Shown: positions 46,784-55,592 of the stretch, in pieces
How positions within the stretch are numbered: the first letter of the stretch is position 1
Layout: every line of letters begins with the position of its first letter
Assembly (NCBI GenBank): GCA_020853575.1
Contig: JADYYP010000045.1
Span: 1-64,000 of the forward strand
Length of the DNA stretch: 64,000 nucleotides
Origin: Planctomycetota bacterium
Lineage (GTDB): Bacteria; Planctomycetota; UBA1135; GCA-002686595
Direction: 5' to 3'
Notes under the pieces: generated by a model
What the model was told of the DNA's origin: nothing
The model's input: only the letters and a program-made list of their open reading frames with translations
Database searches by the model: none
Translations under genes and position numbers: made by a program

Positions 46784-47772
46784 GGCTTCCAGCTCACGCG
46801 ATGAACCAGGATGGACTCACGCTCCGGATCCGGACGCTCTGGATCCTCATAGTAGGGCGTCAACTTGAAGAACAGCGCCACCTCGATGGCGCCGCGCGCT
46901 GCATCGTCCTCGATGGTGAGTTCGAGCGCTTGGCCGGCGGGCAGCTCGGTGTTCGGCTGTCCGACTTCGAAGCGGTAGGGATTGCGGAAGCGGTAGAGCT
47001 TGCGCCAGGGCTGCGGGGTGTCGCTGCCGTCGAGCGGACGCCAGAAGATGTCGGAAGCGCGGCTGCGCTCGTCGGTGGGGAAGTTGTGACCCGCGCCCAC
47101 GTTGCGCACGACGACCTGCGGAGCCCCCGCGATGCTCCGCACCTCGAGTGTCACGGCGCGGCGCACCAGCTCGATGTCGTGACCGCCGTGCATCGTGTGG
47201 TTGCGGCCCTTCGTCGGATCGGCCGGATCGCGGTAGGGCATGTGGCACGCGATGCAATCCTGGAAGTCGGGTCCGGGCTGCGCGTACTTGCTGGCCTTCC
47301 ACTGGTCGATCGTGCCGTGTTGGTTGTGGCAGCCGGCGCAGAATTCCGGGCGCACCAACTCGCGTTGCGCGAGCGGTCGACAGGCGACACTCGGGTTGTC
47401 GACCGTGCCAGCCATGCGGCCGTCGAGCATCTGGTGGCACGCAATGCAGTCGACGCCCTCGATGCGCCGCGTGCTGCGCGGGAGCACCCGATTGCCGATG
47501 CCCGTCTCGAACACGGGCTGTGGAGCGTGGCAATCGATGCAATCGGAGTTGCCGAAGTCGTCGTTTTGCTTGCGCACTTCGACGTCGGTCCACGACTGCG
47601 CGTGCCACGAGGACTTCCACTCGTCGAATGGAAGCGGGTGGCACTGCGCGCATTGGTTGGAGCTTTCCCAAGCGACCGCAACCGCCGCCTTCGCGGGGGT
47701 GTGGTAGATGGAGAAGACCGCCCACGCGCCGAGCGCGGCGACCAACATTCCGGCCAGCGCACGAGCATTCAC
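46780..47772 (-). CDS. Pentaheme c-type cytochrome
   Basis: Predicted 330 residues. An N-terminal membrane helix or signal (LAGMLVAALGAWAVFSIYH) precedes five CxxCH heme-attachment motifs at about residues 41, 78, 109, 145 and 173. This layout resembles cytochrome c-554 and related periplasmic multiheme electron carriers. The C-terminal 130 residues, free of CxxCH, have a beta-rich look (VRSIAGAPQVVVRNVGAGHN and onward). The GTG start overlaps the ATPase stop (GTGA). The redox partner is unknown. Encoding with an iron importer suggests a role in iron reduction or oxidation at the envelope. Confidence 0.85.
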   Translation of the reverse strand: MNARALAGMLVAALGAWAVFSIYHTPAKAAVAVAWESSNQCAQCHPLPFDEWKSSWHAQSWTDVEVRKQNDDFGNSDCIDCHAPQPVFETGIGNRVLPRSTRRIEGVDCIACHQMLDGRMAGTVDNPSVACRPLAQRELVRPEFCAGCHNQHGTIDQWKASKYAQPGPDFQDCIACHMPYRDPADPTKGRNHTMHGGHDIELVRRAVTLEVRSIAGAPQVVVRNVGAGHNFPTDERSRASDIFWRPLDGSDTPQPWRKLYRFRNPYRFEVGQPNTELPAGQALELTIEDDAARGAIEVALFFKLTPYYEDPERPDPERESILVHRVSWKP

Positions 47773-48437
47773 GTTCGTTCCTCGCCTTCGATGCGACCCG
47801 CGCGGATGCGCACGATGCGCGAGGCGATCGCTCGCGCTTCGTTCGGAGCGTGGGTGACGTGGACCACGGTCAGTCCCAAGCGCTGTTGCAGCTCACCGAG
47901 CTTGGCGAGCAACGCGTCGCGCAACTCGAAGTCGAGCGGACCGAGCGGCTCGTCCAACAGCAGCAGCTTGGGCTCGACGGCCAAGGCGCGCGCCAACGCC
48001 AGGCGCTGGGCCTCGCCGCCGGAGAGCGTCGCGGGCATGCGCTCCGCGAATCCGGGGAGCTCGACCCACTCGAGCAATTCGAGCGTGCGCTGCTCGCGCT
48101 GGTCGCTCGGGCAGCCAGCGTGAGCCAAGACGAATCCGATTTGCTTGCGCGCCGACATGTGCGGCCACAGCGCACCGCCCTGGAACAGAAATCCGATGCG
48201 TCGGCGCTCGGGTGCGATGCGTTGGCGGGGACCTTCCGTGGCGCGCTCACCGAACAGGTCGAGCGTGCCGCTGGCCAGCGGCGCGAGCCCGGCGATGGCG
48301 CGCAGGACCGTGGTCTTGCCGGAGCCGGATGGGCCGACGATCAACACGTGCTCGCGCTCGCGCACGTCGAGGGCGAACGGCCCGATGGTGGTGGCTCCGA
48401 GCCGCACGCGGACGTCGACGAGTTGCACAGCGTTCAC
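47769..48437 (-). CDS. ABC transporter ATP-binding protein (iron-type importer)
   Basis: Predicted 222 residues from the GTG at 48437, with GGAG 8 bases upstream and a 4-base overlap with the permease stop. Walker A is GPSGSGKTTVLRAIAG, the Q-loop is FLFQGGALWPH, the signature is LSGGEAQRLALARALA, Walker B is LLLLDEPLGPLD and the switch His is in VVHVTHAP. It energises the fused permease encoded just upstream. The family is the FbpC/spermidine-putrescine type without the extra C-terminal regulatory domain. Confidence 0.92.
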   Translation of the reverse strand: MNAVQLVDVRVRLGATTIGPFALDVREREHVLIVGPSGSGKTTVLRAIAGLAPLASGTLDLFGERATEGPRQRIAPERRRIGFLFQGGALWPHMSARKQIGFVLAHAGCPSDQREQRTLELLEWVELPGFAERMPATLSGGEAQRLALARALAVEPKLLLLDEPLGPLDFELRDALLAKLGELQQRLGLTVVHVTHAPNEARAIASRIVRIRAGRIEGEERT

Positions 48438-50029
48438 GGCAGGAGCTCCAGTCGAGTGCGCGCGAACAAGGACCACAGCAGGCCCGGCAACACGATCAAG
48501 AACACGAGCAGCAAGGCCATTGCGGCCACGAAGTCGTCGCGGCCGAAGTGGACTTGATTGAAGATGCGGAACATCGCGCTGTGGTTGGCGGCAGGCACCA
48601 GGATCGTCGCGTCCAGCTCGCGCAGCGCGAGCACGAAGACCAGCACCCAGCCGCCGAGCAAGGAGGACTTGAGCGCTGGTGCGACGATGCGCGCGAGGCG
48701 CGTCGCCGGACCTGCTCCAACCAAGCGTGCGGCCTCTTCGAGGCGTGGGTCGAGCGCCGCGACGGCCCCCGAGCTCGCCACCAAGGGAAAGGCGATGAAG
48801 CGCCCGAAGAGCAGCAACACGACGATGCCGCCACCGTCGTAGAAGCGCGCGCTCCAGTCGTGGTTCCAGAGCACGATCATGCCGATGCCGAAGAGGATCG
48901 CGGGCACCGCGATCGGCGCCAAGGCCAGCGCCTCGATCCAGCGCGCGGCGCGCTGGCGCTCGAGCGCGTGCCCGAGGATCAGTCCGACGGGCACGCAGGC
49001 GGTTGCCACGGCCAGGGCCCAGAGGATCGAGTTCTGCAGATCCTCGCGCGAGCGCTCGATGGCGAGCGCGAACGAGGCCGAGACGCGCGCGAGCTCGAAG
49101 CCTCTGTGGCCGCCTCCCGCCTCCCAGGCCAGGCGTGCGATCGGCACCAGGCAGCCCAGCGCCACCAAGGCCAGGCAGAAGCAGAAGGCCGGCCAGCGCC
49201 AGGCACCGAGTTCGATCGGCTGGGGCTGCTGGAAGTCGCCGGAGAGCGAGGCCATCGCGCCGCGGCGCCGCAGCACCAGCGCTGGCCACAGAGTCACGAG
49301 CGTGATCGCGATCAGCGGTAGGGCGGTCGCAACCGCGCGGCCCGGGTGTGCGTCGATCTTCCACGTGGCGAAGATCTCGTCCGCATAGACGTTGAACTTG
49401 GGCGTGCCGATCCACGACACGTAGTCGGGCACCGAGAAGTCATTGACCGTGAACACGAAGGCCAAGCAGGCTCCGGCGCAGGCGGCGGGCAGGACCAACG
49501 GTAGGTCGCAGCGCAGCACCGCCCAGCGACCGCCGACCAGGCGCGCGGCATCCTCGCGCCGCCCGTCGATACGCTCGAACGCTCGACCCGCGAACAGCGC
49601 GACCAGGGGAAAGGTGTTCAAGGCCGACACGAAGTAGGCCGCGCCCGCGCCGCGGATGTCGGCCAGCACGGTCCACACCATGGCCAGGATCATCGGCGGA
49701 AAGAACAGCGGGACGATGCCCAGCGGCCGCAGCACGCGCGCACCGGGCATGTCGGTGCGCGTGGTGAAGAAACCGAACGGCACCCCGATGGCGAGCGTCA
49801 GCGCGGCGACGCCCAGTCCATAGGCGAGCGTTCGGGCGAGCAGGCCCAAGGCTCGGTTCTCGGTGAGCGCTCGCCAGGTACCGCTGGCAGTCGCGGCGCT
49901 CTCGCTCGCTCGCGCCTGGAGCAGCGCCGCGAAATCGCCGGGCTCGACGCGCGCGAGCATCACCGCGATCGGAGCCAAGCCGGCGACAGCGAACAACGCC
50001 AGAGCGACGAACACCAACGGCTTGCTCAC
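48434..50029 (-). CDS. Fused double-domain ABC permease, FbpB-like
   Basis: Predicted 531 residues from the GTG at 50029. About twelve helices form two repeats of the permease fold, each with an EAA-type loop: DAARLVGGRWAVLRCDLPLV in the first half and EEAARLVGAGPATRLARIVA in the second. This duplication is typical of Fe(III) importers (FbpB/SfuB). It overlaps the binding-protein stop and the ATPase start by 4 bases each (GTGA), so translation is coupled along the operon. Confidence 0.9.
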   Translation of the reverse strand: MSKPLVFVALALFAVAGLAPIAVMLARVEPGDFAALLQARASESAATASGTWRALTENRALGLLARTLAYGLGVAALTLAIGVPFGFFTTRTDMPGARVLRPLGIVPLFFPPMILAMVWTVLADIRGAGAAYFVSALNTFPLVALFAGRAFERIDGRREDAARLVGGRWAVLRCDLPLVLPAACAGACLAFVFTVNDFSVPDYVSWIGTPKFNVYADEIFATWKIDAHPGRAVATALPLIAITLVTLWPALVLRRRGAMASLSGDFQQPQPIELGAWRWPAFCFCLALVALGCLVPIARLAWEAGGGHRGFELARVSASFALAIERSREDLQNSILWALAVATACVPVGLILGHALERQRAARWIEALALAPIAVPAILFGIGMIVLWNHDWSARFYDGGGIVVLLLFGRFIAFPLVASSGAVAALDPRLEEAARLVGAGPATRLARIVAPALKSSLLGGWVLVFVLALRELDATILVPAANHSAMFRIFNQVHFGRDDFVAAMALLLVFLIVLPGLLWSLFARTRLELLP

Positions 50030-51072
50030 TGGAGGAAGCGCTCCTTGAGCTTCGCGAGGCGCTGCTGGATGTCTTGGCCGACCTTGGCCCAGTCGACATG
50101 CATCAGGGTCAGCTCCGCCGCGGACCTGACGTGCGCTGGGCGCGGAACGGCGGAACGCACGGGGATCTGCGCGCCCTCGGCCTGCGCGAGCGCGGCCTCG
50201 ACGTCCTTGGAGAGGATGAAGTCGATCAGCTTCTTCGCGTTCTCGGCATGCGGCGCGTCCTTCAGCAGGCACACGGAGTTGGGGATCAACAGCGTGCCCG
50301 GGGCATCGGGGTGCGCGTCGTCTTTCTGATCGGGGTACACCTGCGCCACCGGGAATCCGCCCTGCAGTGCCACGTTGAAATCATCGGTGTCGGTGAGCCC
50401 CCAGGCCATCTGGCCCTCGCGCACGAGTCGCATCACTTGGCCGTTGGACTGCACGAAGCTCACGCCCGCGTTCTGCAGCTTGCTCACGATCTCGTCTCCG
50501 CCGGCCTCTCCGCGCATCGCGTACAGCGCGGTGAAGTGCGTCAGGGTGGTGCCGGTCAGGGGCCGCGCGACAGCTACCTTGCCCTTCCACTGCGGATCCC
50601 AGAGGTCCTCGAAGCTGCGGATCTTGCTCGGATCGGCCAGGTCGGTGTTGACGATGAAGACACGCGCGCGCGCGGCGAAAGCCGTCCAACGGCGCTGCGG
50701 GTCGCGGAAGGGCTCCGGAATGTCGGCCGCGCTCGGGCTGTCGTAGGGCTGCAGCAGTCCGTCCTCCGCAAGCGCGACGGTGTGCGCCAATTCGTTGTTC
50801 CAGAACACGTCGCAGCGCGGACGGGAGCGTTCCTCCCGGATGCGGTTGACCAAGCCCACGGTCTTGGCCGCCTCGACGTCGAACTCGATGCGCACGTCCA
50901 GCCCGCTCTTGCTCTCGAACTGCTGCACCAGTTCCTCGGAGAACATCTGGTCCAGTGAGCAGTACAGAACCACGTCGGGTTCGTCCGCGCAGCTCGAAAG
51001 CGACGCTCCGAGGAGCGCAAGGATGCCGCACACGACGAGGCGTCGGGAACTGAAGGGCGCGGGGGATTGCAT
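50026..51072 (-). CDS. ABC substrate-binding lipoprotein, Fe(III)-type
   Basis: Predicted 348 residues from the ATG at 51072, which has AGGAG 8 bases upstream; a GTG two codons earlier is weaker. The signal ends LLGASLSSC, a lipobox with the Cys at about residue 28. The blocks LYCSLDQMFSEELVQQFE, DVEAAKTVGLVNRI and CDVFWNNELAHTV match the FutA/FbpA class of periplasmic ferric-ion binding proteins, although related proteins bind other anions. It is the first gene of the five-gene operon. Confidence 0.88.
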   Translation of the reverse strand: MQSPAPFSSRRLVVCGILALLGASLSSCADEPDVVLYCSLDQMFSEELVQQFESKSGLDVRIEFDVEAAKTVGLVNRIREERSRPRCDVFWNNELAHTVALAEDGLLQPYDSPSAADIPEPFRDPQRRWTAFAARARVFIVNTDLADPSKIRSFEDLWDPQWKGKVAVARPLTGTTLTHFTALYAMRGEAGGDEIVSKLQNAGVSFVQSNGQVMRLVREGQMAWGLTDTDDFNVALQGGFPVAQVYPDQKDDAHPDAPGTLLIPNSVCLLKDAPHAENAKKLIDFILSKDVEAALAQAEGAQIPVRSAVPRPAHVRSAAELTLMHVDWAKVGQDIQQRLAKLKERFLQ

Positions 51073-51226
51073 GCACACAACTCCTGGGACGGACGGCGAT
51101 GCGCGAGCGCTGCGCTAGCGCTCGCGGAACGGCGGGCTACAGCGCCGGGGAGCGAGGCTAGCGTCGCGTCGCGTGGCACTCCACGGCGAGGAGCGCGCGA
51201 CCTTTGGGCTCGGGCACTGGATGCGA

Positions 51227-51232
51227 TAGACT
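51227..51232 (+). promoter_or_regulatory. -10 box of the aminotransferase gene
   Basis: TAGACT in context GCGATAGACTCC, 64 bases before the TTG start at 51297. It rules out the longer reading frame that begins upstream of it. Confidence 0.45.
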
Positions 51233-51296
51233 CCGGCGTTGCTCGATCGAGTCCGAAACCACAGTCGTATCCGGCCATAGCGCCCGGAGTCGTGCT

Positions 51297-52475
51297 TTGA
51301 AACTCGCCAGTCGCCTCTCTCGCCTCGGCACCGAGTCCGCTTTCGAAGTCCTCGCTCGTGCCAAGGCGCTCCAAGCCCAAGGCAAGAGCATCGTCAACCT
51401 CGGCATCGGCTCGCCGGACTTCCGCACGCCGGAGAACATCGTCGAGGCCGGACGCAAAGCGCTGGCCGACGGAGCTCACTTCTACACGCCCGCCAAGGGA
51501 ATCCCCGAGTTGCGCGAAGCGGTGGCCGAGGACTGCTGGGCCCGTCGCAAGGTCAAGATCGACCCGGCGAACGTGATGATCGTGCCCGGCGGCAAGCCCA
51601 CGATGTACTTCGCGATCTCGATGTTCGGCGAAGAGGGCGCCGAGATCATGTATCCCAACCCGGGCTTCCCGATCTACGAGTCGCTGATCAAGTACACCGG
51701 AGCCACGCCGGTTCCGATCGAGTTGCGCGAGTCGAGCGGCTTTTCGTTCAACCCCGAGGAAGTGATCGCCAAGATCACCCCGCGCACGCGCTTGATCATC
51801 GTCAACACGCCGGCCAATCCGACCGGCGGGGTGATCCGCAAGGCGGAAATGGACCGCCTGGTGGCTGGATTGGAGAAGCACCCTCATGTGGCGATCCTCT
51901 CCGACGAGATCTACTCGCGCATGCTGTACGACGGCGAGGAGCACGTCAGCCTGTATGGCTACGAGTCGATCCGCGAGCGCGTGATCATCCTCGACGGTTG
52001 GTCGAAGACCTTTTCGATGACCGGTTGGCGCTTGGGCTATGGCGTGTGGCCGAAGCCGTTGATCGAGATCGCCGAACGTCTGCAGATCAACTCGAATTCG
52101 TGCCCCAGCGCACCGGTGCAATGGGCGGGCGTCGAAGCGCTCCGCGGTCCGCAGGACGCCGTGGCGCGGATGATGAAGGCCTTCGACGAGCGCCGCAACG
52201 TGATCGTCGACGGGCTCAACAAGATCCCGGGCTTCTCGTGCGTCAATCCCAAGGGTGCGTTCTACGCCTTCCCCAACATCACCAAGACCGGCTTCAAGTC
52301 CAAGGAGCTCGAGGTCAAGTTGCTCACCGAGGCCGGAGTCGCGATCCTCTCGGGCACGGCCTTCGGCGCGCTCGGCGAAGGGTATCTGCGCTTCTCCTAC
52401 GCCGCGAGCACCGACGACATCCGCGAGGCGCTCAAGCGCGTCACGAACTGCCTCGCGACGGCCGGCGTACGCTAG
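51297..52475 (+). CDS. Class I aspartate-type aminotransferase
   Basis: Predicted 392 residues. I choose the TTG at 51297 because GGAG lies 6 bases upstream and the frame before it precedes the -10 box. The PLP fold-type I enzyme has NLGIGSPDFRTP, the cofactor ring contact NTPANPTGG, and the Schiff-base lysine in DGWSKTFSMTGWRLGY. The final arginine that binds the substrate carboxylate lies in GYLRFSYAA. It likely transfers amino groups between aspartate or aromatic amino acids and 2-oxoglutarate; exact specificity is uncertain. Two bases separate it from the threonine aldolase gene. Confidence 0.9.
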   Translation: MKLASRLSRLGTESAFEVLARAKALQAQGKSIVNLGIGSPDFRTPENIVEAGRKALADGAHFYTPAKGIPELREAVAEDCWARRKVKIDPANVMIVPGGKPTMYFAISMFGEEGAEIMYPNPGFPIYESLIKYTGATPVPIELRESSGFSFNPEEVIAKITPRTRLIIVNTPANPTGGVIRKAEMDRLVAGLEKHPHVAILSDEIYSRMLYDGEEHVSLYGYESIRERVIILDGWSKTFSMTGWRLGYGVWPKPLIEIAERLQINSNSCPSAPVQWAGVEALRGPQDAVARMMKAFDERRNVIVDGLNKIPGFSCVNPKGAFYAFPNITKTGFKSKELEVKLLTEAGVAILSGTAFGALGEGYLRFSYAASTDDIREALKRVTNCLATAGVR

Positions 52476-52477
52476 CG

Positions 52478-53521
52478 ATGCGCGTCGCCGACTTCCGCAG
52501 TGACACCGTGACGCGTCCCTCGAGCGAGATGCTCGCGGCGATGGTCGCGGCGCCACTGGGCGACGATGTGCTCGAGGGCGATCCGACGGTCGCGCGCCTG
52601 GAGAGCGAGGTCGCACGCAGGCTCGGCAAGGACGGCGCGTGGTTCGTGCCCTCGGGCACGATGGCCAATTCGATCGCGGTCGGGTCTTGGACTCGACCGG
52701 GGGACGAGTTGTTGCTCGAGCGCAGCGCGCACATGGTGCAGTGGGAAGCTGGAGCCGCCGGCGCGCTGCACGGCGTGCAGTCGCTGACGCTGCACGCGCC
52801 CGATGGTCGGCTCGATCTCGACGAAGTGCGCCGCAGCGTGCGCATGCGTTCGCTGCACTGCCCGCGCACGGCGTTGATCTGTGTCGAGCAGACCTTCATG
52901 GGTTCGGGTGAGGGACCCGGCGGTCGAGTGCTGCCGTTGGAGCACCTCGGCCAACTCAAGGCGCTCGCCAGCGAGCTCGGCATCCCGGTCCACATGGACG
53001 GTGCGCGATTGTTCAACGCCTCGGTCGCGAGCGGAGTCGACGTGCGCAACTACGCGGCGTGCGCCGATTCTGTTTCGGTGTGCTTGTCGAAGGGCCTGGG
53101 CTGCCCGGTCGGATCGCTGATCGCGGGTCCGCGGGATTTCCTGGAGCGCGCGCGTCTCATGCGCAAGCGTCTCGGCGGTTGGATGCGCCAGTCGGGGATC
53201 CTAGCGGCCGCGGGGTTGTACGCGCTCGAGCACAACGTGGCGCGGCTCGCCGACGACCACGTGCTCGCGAAGGAACTGGCGAGCGTGCTCGACGGACTAG
53301 AGGGGCTCGAGTGCAGCCCGAACCAAGTCGAGAGCAACATCGTCATGGCACGCGTGGCGCACCGCAGGCACGACCCCGTGTCGTTGATGGAGGCACTCAA
53401 GCGCCACAATGTCCTGGTGCTTCCGCAGAACGCCACCACGCTGCGCTTCGTGACGCATCTCGACGTCGGCACCGAGGACGTCGCGCGCGTTCTGGTCGCG
53501 ATGGAAGACGCTCTGCGCTGA
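52478..53521 (+). CDS. ltaE: Low-specificity L-threonine aldolase
   Basis: Predicted 347 residues. It starts MRVADFRSDTVTRPSSEML, a near-invariant family opening. GDDVLEGDPTVARLE and FVPSGTMANSIAV contact the PLP cofactor, HMDGARLFNA positions the ring and SVCLSKGLGCPVGS contains the Schiff-base lysine. The enzyme splits threonine or allo-threonine to glycine and acetaldehyde. It is 2 bases downstream of the aminotransferase gene, so both are on one transcript. Confidence 0.93.
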   Translation: MRVADFRSDTVTRPSSEMLAAMVAAPLGDDVLEGDPTVARLESEVARRLGKDGAWFVPSGTMANSIAVGSWTRPGDELLLERSAHMVQWEAGAAGALHGVQSLTLHAPDGRLDLDEVRRSVRMRSLHCPRTALICVEQTFMGSGEGPGGRVLPLEHLGQLKALASELGIPVHMDGARLFNASVASGVDVRNYAACADSVSVCLSKGLGCPVGSLIAGPRDFLERARLMRKRLGGWMRQSGILAAAGLYALEHNVARLADDHVLAKELASVLDGLEGLECSPNQVESNIVMARVAHRRHDPVSLMEALKRHNVLVLPQNATTLRFVTHLDVGTEDVARVLVAMEDALR

Positions 53522-53807
53522 GGAGCGCTGCGGCGACCCTGCGAGAAGGGCTGGGTTTCGGCCCGAACCTCCTGCGTGGCTAGCCAACCACGTGCGCGCT
53601 CCCGAGGTGTTCGCGGACCAGGCCGGAATGCTCTGGGTGCATCGGATTGGCCTGCGCCGAGCCGACCGCACGATCGCGGCTCCGGCCGTCGACCTACCCG
53701 TTCGCCCTGGATCGCTCGCGCGTCGATCGGTTCGCCGGCGCGCAACGCGCCCTCGGAGTGGCTATCCTGCGCGACCTTTCCACGCACGAGGAGCGCGCGA
53801 GACGGCC
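53522..53807. promoter_or_regulatory. Intergenic region with the phosphomannomutase promoter
   Basis: About 290 bases with no supported gene. TATCCT at 53763-53768, 39 bases before the ATG at 53808, is the likely -10 box. No matching -35 hexamer or terminator is clear. Confidence 0.4.
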
Positions 53808-55163
53808 ATGGGAATTTTCAAGGCGTACGACATTCGAGGCAAGTACCCCAAGGAGCTCGATGCGGCGCTCGGCCGCAAGATCGGGCATGCATTCGCGCGG
53901 CTGTTGCGCGCCAAGCGCCTGGCTGTCGGCCGCGACATGCGCACGCACTCGCCGGAACTGCAGAGCGCGGTCATCGAGGGCATCCGTGACGCAGGCTGCG
54001 ATGTCCTCGATCTTGGCTTGTGCTCGACGCCCATGGCGTACTTCGGGATCGGCTCGAACGACGTCGACGGCGGACTGAACGTGACCGCGAGCCACAATCC
54101 GGGTGAGTACAACGGCATGAAGCTGTGCTCGCGCGGAGCGCGACCGATCTCGGCCGCCAATGGCATCCTCGATGTCGAACGCATGGTCGGCGAACCCGAG
54201 CCGCAGGCCGCGGCGCGCCGCGGCGAGGTGCGGCGCGTCGACGTGCTGCAGTCCTACGCCGAGCACGTTGCGCGCTTCGCGAAGATCGAGCGGCCCATGA
54301 GCGTTGCCCTGGACGCGGCCAACGGGATGGCGGCCCACACGCTGCCGCCGATCCTGGAACGCCTGAAGAACGTTCAAGCGCACACGCTGTTCATGACGCT
54401 CGATGGCACGTTCCCCAACCACGAGGCCAATCCGCTCAAGGAAGAGAACCTGCGCGACGTCAAGCGCTTGTTGGCCGAGCGACGCGCCGAAGTCGGCATC
54501 GCGTTCGACGGGGACGCCGACCGCTGCTGTTTCGTCGACGACGCCGGACAGACGTTGTCGGCGGATTTGATGACCGCGCTGCTCTCGCGCGAATTCTTGG
54601 CGAAGCAGCCCGGCGCTCCCGTGGTGTACGACCTGCGCTCCTCGTGGGTCGTCAAGGAGGAGATCCTGAAGGCCGGCGGTGTGCCCTTGCGCGACCGCGT
54701 CGGGCACTCGTTCATCAAGGCCACGATGCGCGAGAAGGGCGCGATCTTCGGCGGCGAGCTTTCTGGGCACTTCTACTTCGCGGAGAACTACGTGTGCGAC
54801 TCCGGGGAGATCGCATTCGTGTCCGCGCTGACGATGCTCTCGAAGTCGCAGGAGCGGCTCTCGAAACGCGCCCAAGGGCTGCGCCGCTACTGCGCCAGTG
54901 GCGAGATCAACTTCCATGTCGAGGACAAGGACGGCGCGATCGCTCGCCTCAAGCAGGCTTTCGCCGGCGGCCGCCAGGACATGCTCGACGGGATCACGGT
55001 CGAGTTCGGTGACCTCGATGCTCCGGATTGGTGGTGGTTCAACGTGCGAGCGTCGAACACCGAGCCGCTCCTGCGTTTGAACCTAGAGGCGCGCACGGCG
55101 GCGCTGCGCGACGCGCGCCGCGACCAGATCGTGGCCATGTTGGGCAAGCCGGAGGAGCACTAG
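53808..55163 (+). CDS. Phosphomannomutase/phosphoglucomutase
   Basis: Predicted 451 residues. It starts MGIFKAYDIRGKYP, as in AlgC/ManB enzymes. The phosphoserine loop NVTASHNPGEYNGMK has the active Ser near residue 95. Metal loop DGDADRC, sugar loop GGELSGHFYF and phosphate loop RASNTEPLLRL are all intact. It interconverts hexose 6- and 1-phosphates to supply GDP-mannose or UDP-glucose precursors. That fits the O-antigen export genes downstream and the sugar genes at 10365-16470. Confidence 0.93.
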   Translation: MGIFKAYDIRGKYPKELDAALGRKIGHAFARLLRAKRLAVGRDMRTHSPELQSAVIEGIRDAGCDVLDLGLCSTPMAYFGIGSNDVDGGLNVTASHNPGEYNGMKLCSRGARPISAANGILDVERMVGEPEPQAAARRGEVRRVDVLQSYAEHVARFAKIERPMSVALDAANGMAAHTLPPILERLKNVQAHTLFMTLDGTFPNHEANPLKEENLRDVKRLLAERRAEVGIAFDGDADRCCFVDDAGQTLSADLMTALLSREFLAKQPGAPVVYDLRSSWVVKEEILKAGGVPLRDRVGHSFIKATMREKGAIFGGELSGHFYFAENYVCDSGEIAFVSALTMLSKSQERLSKRAQGLRRYCASGEINFHVEDKDGAIARLKQAFAGGRQDMLDGITVEFGDLDAPDWWWFNVRASNTEPLLRLNLEARTAALRDARRDQIVAMLGKPEEH

Positions 55164-55165
55164 CC

Positions 55166-55480
55166 ATGCGTGGATTGATCAGCGCTCTGGTGGCCACGCT
55201 CGCGGCCTGCGGCGACGCACACACCTCATCCAGCGCGCACGCGACCGTGCGTGGCACCACCATGGACGCGCAGAGCGGCGAGCCGTTGGCGCACGTCCTG
55301 CTGGAGGGGCCCGGGGGCGCCAGCGCGCAGTCCGACGAGCACGGCCGTTTCGTGCTGGAAGGTCTTTCCGTTGGCGCCGAGGGCGAGCTTCGGGCGCGCG
55401 CTCCGGGCGGTCGCGTCGGATCGGTCAGCTTGCGCAAGCTCGCCGCGGGAGAGCTCGAGGTCGTCGTACACGTGCGATGA
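55166..55480 (+). CDS. Small lipoprotein with a carboxypeptidase-regulatory-like domain
   Basis: Predicted 104 residues starting MRGLISALVATLAACGD, a lipoprotein signal with Cys15. The rest (TTMDAQSGEPLAHVLLEG and DEHGRFVLEGLSVGAEGEL) is a single beta-sandwich domain of the carboxypeptidase-regulatory-like type. It starts 2 bases after the phosphomannomutase stop, so it is co-transcribed. It is a smaller relative in fold of the protein at 31997. Function is unknown. Confidence 0.7.
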   Translation: MRGLISALVATLAACGDAHTSSSAHATVRGTTMDAQSGEPLAHVLLEGPGGASAQSDEHGRFVLEGLSVGAEGELRARAPGGRVGSVSLRKLAAGELEVVVHVR

Positions 55481-55592
55481 CGCTGGAACGACGCCCGCGG
55501 CTGGTTAGCATCCCGTTTTGGAGCTTTCGCTCGACGCGCGACGCGGGTCACCCAGGCAACCGCCGCGCACGGCCGAAAGAGGGGACACGACC

